This document shows, piece by piece, positions 37,370 through 46,086 of a stretch of 64,000 bases of DNA (positions are counted from its first letter, which is position 1; the number at the start of each line of letters is the position of its first letter). Both the position numbers and the translations under genes were made by a program. The DNA comes from Prochlorococcus sp. AG-412-J13 (lineage in GTDB: Bacteria > Cyanobacteriota > Cyanobacteriia > PCC-6307 > Cyanobiaceae), in the NCBI GenBank assembly GCA_003214815.1, contig QCLE01000003.1, positions 1 to 64,000 on the forward strand. The letters run 5' to 3'. A model generated the notes under the pieces. The model was given only the letters and a program-made list of their open reading frames with translations. It did not search any database and was not told the origin of the DNA.

Positions 37370-38740
37370 ATGATTTGCGGAAGCAAAAAGAAGGCATATC
37401 TTAAATCGCAAAATTTAAAGATTCTTGGCCAAGGCAAATTAAATGGAATAGTTGATATAAGTGGTGCGAAGAATTCGGCCTTAGTTTTATTGGCTTCATC
37501 ATTGCTAACTAATGAAAAAATAATTCTTGAAAATGTACCTTTTCTTACTGATATTGAAAAAATGGGTAATATCCTAAAAAATTTAGGAGTGAATTTAGTT
37601 CATAAAAACAACCAACTAGAAATAGATCCAAAAACTATTTCCATTAAAGAACTTCCATATGAACTTGTTAACGGATTAAGAGCAAGTTTCTTTTGCATAG
37701 GTGCACTATTAACTAAATTTGGAGAAGCTCAAGTACCCTTACCAGGTGGATGCAATATTGGCTCAAGGCCAATAGACGAGCATATTAATGGACTAATCGC
37801 ATTAGGAGCAGACATTATTATTGAAGAGGGGATTGTCAAGGCAAAAATAAGGGGAAACAAAAATAAACTTCATGGCACTCATATTAAATTAAATTGTCCA
37901 AGTGTAGGTGCAACTGAAACTTTAATAATGGCAGCATCTTTAGCCAAAGGAAGAACTACTATTAAAAATGCTGCTAGAGAGCCTGAAGTTCAGGATTTAT
38001 GCCAAATGCTTAATAAAATGGGGGCAAAAATTTATGACTCCGGTAAAGAAACAATAATTATTGATGGTGTTAATAAGCTAGGCGGTTGTACTCATAAAGT
38101 AATTCCAGACCGAATAGAAGCTGGAACTTTTCTAATAGCTGCGGCTGCAACTTCCTCTTCAATAACAATTTCTCCAGTGATCCCTCATCATCTTGAAGCT
38201 GTTACTAATAAGCTTAAAGAGAGTGGGAGTAAAATTACGATTAAAGGTAATTCAATTTCAATCAAGAGTAAAGAGATTAAAGGAGTAGATATTGAAACAG
38301 CTCCTTTCCCTGGATTTCCTACTGATTTGCAGGCACCATTTACAGTTCTAATGACAATCGCAAATGGTGAATCAAAGATAACCGAAACAATTTTCGAAAA
38401 CAGAATGAATCATATTCATTTACTTAATAAAATGGGTGCCCGTATAAAATTAAACAAAAACGTAGCTCATATAAAAGGTGTTAAAACAATTAGTGGGATG
38501 AATCTAGTGGGCTCAGATTTAAGGTCATCAGCTGCATTAATAATTGCAGGAATAATCGCAAAAGGTAGTAGTAAGATCTATGGATTAGAACATTTAGATA
38601 GAGGTTATGAAAATTTTGAATTAAAACTAAAAAGTTTAGGTATTAAAATAATTAGAGAAATTAATAAAAGTACTTTTGAGGAGAATAAATATAAAATTAA
38701 ACCTAAATCTGAAGACATTTCAAAGCTCGAAGCAGCTTAG
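37370..38740 (+). CDS. murA: UDP-N-acetylglucosamine 1-carboxyvinyltransferase
   Basis: First committed step of peptidoglycan synthesis. 456 residues, somewhat long because of N- and C-terminal extensions. Motifs: GAKNSALVLLAS, NGLRASFFCIGALL, LPGGCNIGSRPIDEH containing the Cys that fosfomycin attacks, and FPGFPTDLQAPF. The C-terminal ~25 residues after GIKII are charged and not part of the usual core. Divergent from the TrmH-family gene across ~210 bp with no further gene that I can see. Confidence 0.96.
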   Translation: MICGSKKKAYLKSQNLKILGQGKLNGIVDISGAKNSALVLLASSLLTNEKIILENVPFLTDIEKMGNILKNLGVNLVHKNNQLEIDPKTISIKELPYELVNGLRASFFCIGALLTKFGEAQVPLPGGCNIGSRPIDEHINGLIALGADIIIEEGIVKAKIRGNKNKLHGTHIKLNCPSVGATETLIMAASLAKGRTTIKNAAREPEVQDLCQMLNKMGAKIYDSGKETIIIDGVNKLGGCTHKVIPDRIEAGTFLIAAAATSSSITISPVIPHHLEAVTNKLKESGSKITIKGNSISIKSKEIKGVDIETAPFPGFPTDLQAPFTVLMTIANGESKITETIFENRMNHIHLLNKMGARIKLNKNVAHIKGVKTISGMNLVGSDLRSSAALIIAGIIAKGSSKIYGLEHLDRGYENFELKLKSLGIKIIREINKSTFEENKYKIKPKSEDISKLEAA

Positions 38741-38778
38741 TCTTTTACTAAGAAATTCTTAAAATCAAAAAAATTAAT

Positions 38779-38889
38779 TCAAACGTAAGCAACATTAATT
38801 AGTGAAATACAACCGAAAAATAGTAACAACAGCACTAAAAAGCGATTAGACCAAACTTTATTCAAACCATTAAACTTAGATACATTCAT
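38779..38889 (-). CDS. Very small membrane protein (36 aa), second of an overlapping pair
   Basis: ATG at 38889, stop TGA at 38781-38779. Starts MNVSKFNGLNKVWSNR, followed by one hydrophobic helix (FLVLLLLFFGCISLINVAYV), so a single-pass, N-in membrane protein by the positive-inside rule. Its ATG overlaps the TGA of the gene before it by 4 bp (ATGA), the usual signature of translational coupling. No family recognised. Ends 38 bp from the convergent murA stop. Confidence 0.45.
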   Translation of the reverse strand: MNVSKFNGLNKVWSNRFLVLLLLFFGCISLINVAYV

Positions 38890-38993
38890 ACCCAGATTCC
38901 CCTATTAGAGCCAAATGCTGTCAATATAGTGACCGCAACAAAGAAATAAGGGACGAACTTTAAGGATAATTTTTTAGCTTGAGTTTTTGACAT
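38886..38993 (-). CDS. Very small membrane protein (35 aa), first of an overlapping pair
   Basis: ATG at 38993, stop TGA at 38888-38886. Starts MSKTQAKKLSLKF, then a hydrophobic segment (VPYFFVAVTILTAFG) and ends SNRGIWV. Basic N-terminus and one helix imply a single-pass membrane protein, about the size of small photosystem or cytochrome complex subunits, but I cannot match it to any of them. Upstream on its strand an AT-rich stretch contains TATATT about 15-20 nt before the ATG, a possible -10. Confidence 0.45.
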   Translation of the reverse strand: MSKTQAKKLSLKFVPYFFVAVTILTAFGSNRGIWV

Positions 38994-39240
38994 TAATTTT
39001 TTTCTTACAATATAACGCAATATTACAAATAATGAAGCTAATTCATAAAAAAAAAGACTTTACTGGCGATAAATCACAAAACTGTATCAAAAATGTTCAA
39101 AGTTTACTTTGTTATCATATTTATTGTCAGGAAATCCAATAAATATGAATTTATATTTTCTCAAAAAGATTAACTATTAACAAACGTTATCTTGATCACT
39201 GTTCCTTAACCAAAACAATAGTCAATAAAATCATTTTTGT

Positions 39241-39246
39241 TATAAT
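39241..39246 (+). promoter_or_regulatory. Putative -10 element for tRNA-Leu/argD
   Basis: A perfect TATAAT, 27 bp upstream of the mature tRNA 5' end and preceded by TGT. No convincing -35 hexamer at 17 bp. Transcription from here would include the tRNA and, without a terminator between them, argD. Confidence 0.5.
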
Positions 39247-39273
39247 GAAAAAGTTCATTTTTTCAAAAGCCTT

Positions 39274-39355
39274 GGGAGCGTGGTGGAATTGGTAGACGCA
39301 CCGCACTCAAAATGCGGCACCTTCGGGTATGTCGGTTCAAGTCCGACCGCTCCCA
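39274..39355 (+). tRNA. trnL-CAA: tRNA-Leu (anticodon CAA)
   Basis: 82 nt. Acceptor GGGAGCG pairs with CGCTCCC, discriminator A as in tRNA-Leu. Anticodon arm CCGCA-CTCAAAA-TGCGG gives anticodon CAA, reading TTG. A short variable arm (ACCTTCGGGT) and T arm with GGTTCAAGTCC are present. CCA is not encoded. argD begins 5 nt after the mature 3' end. Confidence 0.96.
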
Positions 39356-39360
39356 CTTTA

Positions 39361-40536
39361 ATGAATACTTATAGTCGATTCGATATATCTTTCAAAAAAG
39401 GAAAGGGTTGCTGGTTATGGGATAAAACAGGTAAAAAGTATCTTGATGCAGTCGCTGGAATAGCAACTTGTAGTCTTGGCCATAGCGATACAGTTTTAAG
39501 AAGAAGGCTATCAATTCAACTAAAAAAGATTCAACACATTTCAAATCTCTACAACATTGAAGAACAAGAACAATTAAGCAGAACTTTAACGAATATGAGT
39601 TGTGCTAAAAGCGTCTTCTTCTGCAATAGTGGAGCGGAAGCAAATGAATCAGCAATTAAATTAATTAAAAAATATGGTAATACAACAAATAAAGGTAAAG
39701 AATCAATTATTCTCGCAGCAGAATCCAGCTTTCATGGAAGGACGCTGGCAGCCTTGAGTGCTACTGGACAGCCCAAATATCAAAAAGGTTTCGAACCAAT
39801 GATTCAAGGGTTCAAATTTTTTAAATTTAACAATTTTTATTCGGTAAAAAAATTATTTGAAGAGTGTGAAAATAATGATCAAAAAATTTCCGGCGTTTTA
39901 GTTGAACCAATACAAGGAGAAGGCGGAGTAATTCCTGGAAGTAAAATATTTTTTAAAAGCCTGAGAGATATATGTGATAAATATAATTCTCTTCTCATTT
40001 TAGATGAGGTCCAAAGTGGAGTAGGTCGAACTGGGAAAATGTGGGGTTATGAGAATTTAGGAATTGAACCTGATGGATTCACCCTTGCTAAAGGATTAGG
40101 AGGAGGTCATGCAATTGGAGCATTATTGGTAAAAGAAAAAGCCAACATTTTTTCTCCAGGAGATCATGCAAGCACTTTTGGAGGGAACCCATTCGCCTGT
40201 AAAGCTGCCCTAACAGTATTAGAAGAAATAAATAGAAGAAATATTATCAATAATGTTTATCTAAGAGGGGAACAATTAAGTGCTGGGTTTGAAGAATTGT
40301 CAAAAAAATTTCCAAATATTATTTGCGGGAAAAGAGGTTTGGGTCTAATACAAGGTCTTGTGATCAATGATGATTATGCTGAGGCAAAAAAAATTACATT
40401 AAAAGCTTTTGATAAAGGATTACTGGTAGTTCCTGCAGGAGGAAATGTTGTAAGAATTGTCCCACCATTAGTTATATCTCGAAGAGAAATTAATATTCTT
40501 TTGGATAAGCTAAATTCAATTTTTGAAGAACTATAG
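39361..40536 (+). CDS. argD: Acetylornithine aminotransferase
   Basis: PLP-dependent class III aminotransferase of arginine synthesis, 391 residues. FCNSGAEANESAIKL, ESSFHGRTLAALSATGQPKYQ, the LDEVQSGVGRTG Asp, and the PLP Lys in TLAKGLGGG. The start is ATG at 39361, giving the expected N-terminus MNTYSRFDISF. The frame is open further upstream but only because it runs through the tRNA-Leu gene. With 5 nt after the tRNA there is no room for a Shine-Dalgarno outside the tRNA body. Confidence 0.95.
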   Translation: MNTYSRFDISFKKGKGCWLWDKTGKKYLDAVAGIATCSLGHSDTVLRRRLSIQLKKIQHISNLYNIEEQEQLSRTLTNMSCAKSVFFCNSGAEANESAIKLIKKYGNTTNKGKESIILAAESSFHGRTLAALSATGQPKYQKGFEPMIQGFKFFKFNNFYSVKKLFEECENNDQKISGVLVEPIQGEGGVIPGSKIFFKSLRDICDKYNSLLILDEVQSGVGRTGKMWGYENLGIEPDGFTLAKGLGGGHAIGALLVKEKANIFSPGDHASTFGGNPFACKAALTVLEEINRRNIINNVYLRGEQLSAGFEELSKKFPNIICGKRGLGLIQGLVINDDYAEAKKITLKAFDKGLLVVPAGGNVVRIVPPLVISRREINILLDKLNSIFEEL

Positions 40537-40547
40537 CAATTTAAATT

Positions 40548-41780
40548 TTGAAAAATGCAAATTTAAAAATTTTTGAATTATTATCACCTAAACATGAAAG
40601 GGATAATATCAAGTTAGGTTTATCAAGAATTAAAAAAGCACTTCAAGAACTTGGTAATCCTTGCAAGAATATCCCTGCGATACAGATTATTGGAACCAAT
40701 GGGAAAGGATCAATCGCGGCATATTTAGAAAGTATACTTTTTGAGGCTAAAAGGAATTTTGGTGTAACGACATCTCCTCATCTTTTGGATGTATGCGAGA
40801 GGATTAGAGTTAATAAAAAAAATATTAATAAAACTGATTTTGAAAAAATCTATAGATTAATAGAAAAAAATTTTTCAACATTTGAATTAACTCCTTTCGA
40901 AAAAATCATTTGCTGCGCACTAAATTTTTTTGACTATAAAAAAGTTGAATTACTCATTCTTGAAGCTGGCTTAGGGGGACGATTAGACGCGACAACAGCC
41001 CATAAATCTAGACCAATAATTGCTATTGGGAATATTGGCTTAGACCATAAAGAATTTCTTGGAGATACGATTGAAAAAATTGCCGAAGAAAAATTAGCAG
41101 TTATTGAAAAAAACTCAATTGTCATCTCATGCAATCAAAATAGTCAAGTTGAAAATTTAATAACCAAAAAAGTTAAAGAGGTAGGAGCAGAAATTATCTG
41201 GAAAGATTCAATTTCAAACAGCTATAAGCTTGGATTAAAAGGAATTTTTCAAAAGCAAAATGCTTCAGTAGCTGTTGGAGCAATTGAAGCGCTGAATAAT
41301 TTGGGATTTAATATAAAAGAAAAACACATAGCTGAAGGTCTTAAAAAGACAACTTGGAACGGAAGGCTAGAAATAATAAATTATTTCAACAAAGAAATTC
41401 TTGTAGATTGTGCGCATAATTATCCTGCTGCAAAAGCACTCTCTAATGAGCGAATTAATTGGGAGAATGAAGATAAAGGAATTTATTGGATTTTAGGTGT
41501 CCAAAGACAAAAAGATATTTACGCAATATTAAAAACACTTCTAAAGAAAAATGATCACTTATTACTTGTGCCAGTCCCAAACCAACCTAGTTGGCAATTA
41601 AATGATTTCTCTCAGATTAAAGAAATTGACGTTCAAAAAACAATTGAATTTAAAACATTTGAACTTGCCATTGAGTATTTATTTTCCCTAGAAAAATGGC
41701 CACCTAATCATCCTGTTATAACAGGTTCTATTTTTTTAGTTGCTGAATTTATTAAACTTGCGAATAAACAGAAATGTTAA
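40548..41780 (+). CDS. folC: Folylpolyglutamate synthase / dihydrofolate synthase
   Basis: Mur-ligase-like enzyme adding glutamate to folates. 410 residues, start TTG at 40548. P-loop IIGTNGKGSIAAYLESIL, TSPHL, LEAGLGGRLDATTAH, IGLDHKEFLGDTIEKIAEEKL and DCAHNYPAAKAL. Follows argD by 11 bp. Its stop overlaps the convergent oxidase gene by 4 bp. Confidence 0.95.
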   Translation: MKNANLKIFELLSPKHERDNIKLGLSRIKKALQELGNPCKNIPAIQIIGTNGKGSIAAYLESILFEAKRNFGVTTSPHLLDVCERIRVNKKNINKTDFEKIYRLIEKNFSTFELTPFEKIICCALNFFDYKKVELLILEAGLGGRLDATTAHKSRPIIAIGNIGLDHKEFLGDTIEKIAEEKLAVIEKNSIVISCNQNSQVENLITKKVKEVGAEIIWKDSISNSYKLGLKGIFQKQNASVAVGAIEALNNLGFNIKEKHIAEGLKKTTWNGRLEIINYFNKEILVDCAHNYPAAKALSNERINWENEDKGIYWILGVQRQKDIYAILKTLLKKNDHLLLVPVPNQPSWQLNDFSQIKEIDVQKTIEFKTFELAIEYLFSLEKWPPNHPVITGSIFLVAEFIKLANKQKC

Positions 41781-43132
41781 ATTTTAAATTGTTCTTTTAC
41801 TTCCCAACCTTCCAATTTTCCTGGATTTAATAGCCCTTTAGGATCAAATCTTAATTTCGCTTTTACTTGATCTGCATCCACCACTCCGAGACCTCCGCCT
41901 TCAACTGTTAAAACATGAGGATTAAAAATAAACGCACCAAGTTTCTTGCAATCTTCCATTATTTCATTTAATTCTTCTGCCCCATTCCACTTTAATACAG
42001 GCAAAGCCGCTAATCGCGGTGATCCTTGTTGAGAAACTGCCTCTAAATGCCAAAGAACTTTTTTACCCCATTTTTTTTTCAAAAAATTAATTAATTCTAG
42101 TTCATTATTAAGTGGCAAAAGCATCTGTAAATAAGTCCAATTTTTATCCCTAGACCTCATATGAAGAGTTGTATGATTCCATACGATTTCAGAAATTCCA
42201 TTGACGAGCTTTTCTTCTTCCCCAAGGAGGGTAGATTCAACTTTGAACTTTTTACAAATTAGCTCGATGGTTTTTATTCCTCCAAGAGTAGATTGAATTA
42301 ATATCTTGTGACTTCTAGATTTACTTTTAAACCATTTTGGCATTTGATCTACAATTTCTTCTTCAAGAATTGCTCCTAATTTCAGATCAATTGCTGCGCT
42401 CGTAAAAGTTTTTAATATTTTTATTGTTTTTTCAAATTCAATACAGTCGATAACTAATGAGTACCATTTACGTTTGATATCAGTAGCAAGTAATAAAGAA
42501 GTAATTATTCCATTAGTCCCATAAGCATGATTTAGAGGTTCTGATTCTTCAGCATCAAATTTTAATAATGCAGGTTTTTCATTCATCGTTACTGCCTCTA
42601 AACCTATAAGATTACCAGGATCTCTTAAAAATCCCCACCTAATGGAACCAATACCTCCTGATCCACCTGCAATAAAACCTCCAATTGTTGCAGTTTTCCA
42701 AGTACTAGGAAGTAACCTCAATTCCCTCCCATATTGCTCTAATTGTTTATTCAAATCTCCCATAACACAGCCAGACTGTACTTTTACAAAACCTGTATCT
42801 GGATCAAATTCTTCTAACTTATTAAATTGACTCATTTGCATTACAACTCCTTTAAATAATGGGACCGCTTGTCCATAATTACCTGTACCTGAACCCCTTA
42901 AAGTAAGTGGGATAGAAAATTCCCAACAAATTTCTGCTACTTCCTTTACCGCTTTGTGATCATTAGGTCTTACCACCAAATCAGCAATACATTCGTCTAA
43001 TACTTCAGTAAGGATTGGAGAGTAATTATAAAAATCTTTTGAAAGTCTTTTTACATCGAATTTATTTTCAATAATCTCTAAGTTTTTGACTTCTCTAAAT
43101 TTGTCTATAAATTTAAGTTTATTTGATATCAT
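41777..43132 (-). CDS. FAD-binding oxidoreductase, GlcD-like
   Basis: 451 residues. The N-terminal FAD-binding (PCMH) domain shows VRPNDHKAVKEVAEICWEF, LTLRGSGTGNYGQAVP and GGFIAGGSGGIGSIRWG. The C-terminal FAD-oxidase cap ends with the usual LRFDPKGLLNPGKL. This is the glycolate/D-lactate dehydrogenase GlcD-type family. Glycolate from photorespiration is a plausible substrate, but GlcE/GlcF partners are not present in the window and the substrate is not shown. Next upstream is the deaminase-like gene on the same strand (38 bp). Confidence 0.85.
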   Translation of the reverse strand: MISNKLKFIDKFREVKNLEIIENKFDVKRLSKDFYNYSPILTEVLDECIADLVVRPNDHKAVKEVAEICWEFSIPLTLRGSGTGNYGQAVPLFKGVVMQMSQFNKLEEFDPDTGFVKVQSGCVMGDLNKQLEQYGRELRLLPSTWKTATIGGFIAGGSGGIGSIRWGFLRDPGNLIGLEAVTMNEKPALLKFDAEESEPLNHAYGTNGIITSLLLATDIKRKWYSLVIDCIEFEKTIKILKTFTSAAIDLKLGAILEEEIVDQMPKWFKSKSRSHKILIQSTLGGIKTIELICKKFKVESTLLGEEEKLVNGISEIVWNHTTLHMRSRDKNWTYLQMLLPLNNELELINFLKKKWGKKVLWHLEAVSQQGSPRLAALPVLKWNGAEELNEIMEDCKKLGAFIFNPHVLTVEGGGLGVVDADQVKAKLRFDPKGLLNPGKLEGWEVKEQFKI

Positions 43133-43170
43133 TAATAAAATTTTTTATGATTTGTATATAAATTAGCCAA

Positions 43171-44406
43171 TTAGCAATATAAATCGCCCTTTATGAATAC
43201 TTTTCTCTTTAAAGTACTCGAAAAAACATCTGCCCATCTTTGTGCATCTAAAATCACAAAATCAGCAGGACAACCTTTTTTAATTAAACCATCCCATTTT
43301 AAATTTAATAATCTGCTTGGAGCTAAAAAAATAGAAGATAGAGTCATTCTCTCCCAGGGATTTAGTTGAAGCATAGGCATCGAGCAAGACAACATATAAA
43401 AAGGGTCAAAATTACCAAATGGGTACCAAGGATCTTGAACATTATCACTACCAAGAGATACATCCACATGTGATTTTTGTAATTGCTTTATTGGCGCAAC
43501 TGGTCTTTTTAATGAAGTAGTTTTATTACTTCGATTGAGCAGCCAAAAATTTGTTAGGGGTAAAGCTATAACATTAATATTTTTCTCAGCCATTTTTTCT
43601 CCTAAATTTAAAATCTCTCTATTACTTAGAGAAATAAGACTACTCAAATGACTACAAGTGATCGGAATACTATTAATTTCTAAATTTTCGATTGTTTCTA
43701 ATAAAACTTTTATTCCCGCTCCAGGTTCAATAATTGACTCATCTATATGCAAATCAATTTCTAATTTATATTTACTCGCAAGAAGAAGCATCTTTGCTAG
43801 TAATTTGCTTGTATTTTTTTTATTGAAAGGGGGTACAATAACACCTCCTAAAATGCCTCCATTAGAGGAAAAAATTTTTGCCAAATCTTCTCCATTATTT
43901 GTATCCCAGAATTCCAATGGAGCTAGAGCAACGAATTGTAAAGTCAACTCAGATGAAAATTTTTTTTGTAATTTAAAAAGTTCAATCCAAATATCAATAG
44001 ATTGACTGTTGTATGTATCAATATGACTTCTAATAGCTCGGTATCCATTTTGTATGGCAAGTTTTAATGATTTCTCAACTCTTTCAAGAACCTTATCTGT
44101 AGTTCTAGTTTTATGTTCTTCAAGATTTACTGATAATGCTCCTCCATAGTTTGATTCCAGATTAGGAAAGTCTGCCCATGTAAAAGATTTATCAAAATGC
44201 GAATGCGTTTCAACAAATCTTGGGAATAAAATATTTTTTGGTTTTGTAACTTTATTTTTTAAAGGCTTTAACTCAGAAACAAATCCATCCTCCCAACTAA
44301 TGGAAACTGAACATAAATCCTCTACATCGATAATGAGGTTATCTATATCTTCTATTAAACAAAGGCTTCTGGGAATAAGAACCTCAGCTTTGCCAGAATT
44401 ACTCAA
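43171..44406 (-). CDS. Amidohydrolase, cytosine-deaminase-like
   Basis: 411 residues of the metal-dependent amidohydrolase superfamily. HxH metal site in FVETHSHFDKS, DLHIDES, CSHLSSL and GSDNVQDPWYPFGNFDP match the CodA (cytosine deaminase) subgroup in order. HCDE of E. coli CodA is replaced by HIDE. The C-terminal beta sandwich ends with GCPADFVILDAQRW and RKVFIKG. Substrate could be cytosine, creatinine, an isocytosine or another cyclic amidine; not decidable here. Confidence 0.82.
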   Translation of the reverse strand: MSNSGKAEVLIPRSLCLIEDIDNLIIDVEDLCSVSISWEDGFVSELKPLKNKVTKPKNILFPRFVETHSHFDKSFTWADFPNLESNYGGALSVNLEEHKTRTTDKVLERVEKSLKLAIQNGYRAIRSHIDTYNSQSIDIWIELFKLQKKFSSELTLQFVALAPLEFWDTNNGEDLAKIFSSNGGILGGVIVPPFNKKNTSKLLAKMLLLASKYKLEIDLHIDESIIEPGAGIKVLLETIENLEINSIPITCSHLSSLISLSNREILNLGEKMAEKNINVIALPLTNFWLLNRSNKTTSLKRPVAPIKQLQKSHVDVSLGSDNVQDPWYPFGNFDPFYMLSCSMPMLQLNPWERMTLSSIFLAPSRLLNLKWDGLIKKGCPADFVILDAQRWADVFSSTLKRKVFIKGDLYC

Positions 44407-44534
44407 ATTTTTAAATTTTCTTTTATTTTAAATCATAAGAAAACTTTACTGAATTAGAAAATAATTCAAATTTCTCTAAAAGATAAAAATAACTATGAAA
44501 AATTACCCTTGAGTTGTTAAATTTATAAATGTGA

Positions 44535-44608
44535 GGCGGGCGTCGCCAAGTGGTTAAGGCAGCGGCTTGTGGCGCCGCTATTCGGGGGTTCGAATCCCCT
44601 CGCTCGCC
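44535..44608 (+). tRNA. trnH-GUG: tRNA-His (anticodon GTG)
   Basis: 74 nt counting the encoded G-1 at 44535, which faces the discriminator C at 44608, the identity pair of tRNA-His. Acceptor GCGGGCG / CGCTCGC (one G-T pair). Anticodon arm GCGGC-TTGTGGC-GCCGC gives GTG. T arm GGGGTTCGAATCCCC. CCA is not encoded. Confidence 0.96.
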
Positions 44609-44680
44609 CTCAAAAATATTGCAGCAAAATTATTTAACTTGTAATTTTGAATTATAGAATCATAAAAAATTCCTAGCAAA

Positions 44681-46075
44681 GTGCTAACAAAAACAAAATC
44701 AGACGAAAAAAAATCTCAAAAGAATTCAACTACTGGCAGTTATTGGATAACCACATTTGGATGCCAAATGAACAAGGCTGATTCTGAGAGAATGGCTGGG
44801 ACATTGGAGAAGATGGGATATACCAGAGCAGATAATGAATTAAATGCCGATTTGGTCTTGTACAATACATGCACAATCAGAGATAATGCAGAGCAAAAAG
44901 TTTATAGCTTTCTAGGAAGACAAGCAAAAAGAAAGCACAAAAACCCTAACTTAAAACTTGTTGTTGCAGGTTGCCTTGCGCAGCAAGAGGGAGAGTCCTT
45001 ATTAAGAAGAGTGCCAGAACTTGATCTGGTTATGGGGCCTCAACACGTAAATAATCTTGAGAATCTTCTGGGGAAAGTTGATTTAGGAAATCAAGTTGCT
45101 GCCACAGAAGAAAACTTCATTTCTGAAGACATAACAAGTGCCAGAAGAGAAAGCTCTATTTGTGGCTGGGTTAATATCATTTATGGATGTAATGAAAGAT
45201 GTTCATATTGTGTAGTCCCCTCTGTAAGAGGAAAAGAGCAATCAAGATATCCAAATGCGATAAAAAGTGAGATCCAAAAATTAGCTGATGATAATTATAA
45301 AGAAATTACTCTTTTGGGTCAGAATATTGATGCTTATGGTAGAGACCTTCCAGGAACTACAAAAGAGGGGAGAAAAGAGAATACTCTAACTGATCTTTTA
45401 TATTATATTCATGATGTTAAAGGAATTCGCAGAATAAGATTTGCTACTAGTCATCCAAGATATTTTTCAAAAAGGTTGATTCAAGCTTGTTATGAACTTG
45501 ATAAAGTCTGTGAACATTTCCATATTCCCTTCCAAAGTGGAAATGATGAAATCTTAAAACAAATGTCAAGAGGATATTCTATTAAAAAGTATAAAAATAT
45601 TATCGAGAATATAAGGTCATTAATACCAGATGCATCAATCACTGCTGACGCAATAGTTGCCTTCCCAGGAGAAACCGAACAACAATATCAAGATACATTA
45701 AAGCTAATATCAGAAATTGGTTTTGATCAAGTAAATACGGCAGCATATTCTCCAAGACCAAATACGCCTGCAGCAGTTTGGTCGAATCAACTTTCTGAAG
45801 TGGTAAAAAAAGCTAGATTACAAGAAATTAATGATTTAGTCGAAAAAACTGCTAGGAGCAGAAATCAAAGATACATCAAAAATATTGAAAGCGTTTTAAT
45901 TGAGGGTTTAAATCCAAAAAATTCCTCGCAAATTATGGGTAGAACTAGAACAAATAGATTAACTTTCGTGGAGATTCCCAAAAACATTAATTTTCATTTT
46001 TCATTGGGAGATGAGATAAATGTCAGAATAAATGAAGCAAGACCTTTTTCTCTAACAGGTGAACTTTATTTATGA
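44681..46075 (+). CDS. miaB: tRNA-2-methylthio-N6-dimethylallyladenosine synthase
   Basis: Radical SAM methylthiotransferase acting on A37 of tRNA. 464 residues. The UPF0004 domain has [26 protein letters not shown] and VVAGCLAQQ with the three auxiliary-cluster Cys. The radical SAM cluster is [15 protein letters not shown]. The C-terminal TRAM domain has [12 protein letters not shown]. Directly followed (11 bp) by ddl. Confidence 0.97.
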   Translation: MLTKTKSDEKKSQKNSTTGSYWITTFGCQMNKADSERMAGTLEKMGYTRADNELNADLVLYNTCTIRDNAEQKVYSFLGRQAKRKHKNPNLKLVVAGCLAQQEGESLLRRVPELDLVMGPQHVNNLENLLGKVDLGNQVAATEENFISEDITSARRESSICGWVNIIYGCNERCSYCVVPSVRGKEQSRYPNAIKSEIQKLADDNYKEITLLGQNIDAYGRDLPGTTKEGRKENTLTDLLYYIHDVKGIRRIRFATSHPRYFSKRLIQACYELDKVCEHFHIPFQSGNDEILKQMSRGYSIKKYKNIIENIRSLIPDASITADAIVAFPGETEQQYQDTLKLISEIGFDQVNTAAYSPRPNTPAAVWSNQLSEVVKKARLQEINDLVEKTARSRNQRYIKNIESVLIEGLNPKNSSQIMGRTRTNRLTFVEIPKNINFHFSLGDEINVRINEARPFSLTGELYL

Positions 46076-46086
46076 TTTTTTTCTAA

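Noticed and set aside
38736-38752. CTTAGT/ACTAAG hairpin at the murA stop
   Set aside because: Only six AT-rich base pairs and no T tract; too weak to call a terminator.
39280-39360. N-terminal extension of argD beginning MVELVDAPHSKCGT
   Set aside because: This is translation through the tRNA-Leu gene; the real ArgD N-terminus begins at ATG 39361.
43658-44005. 115-codon plus-strand frame inside the amidohydrolase gene
   Set aside because: Antisense shadow of a conserved enzyme.
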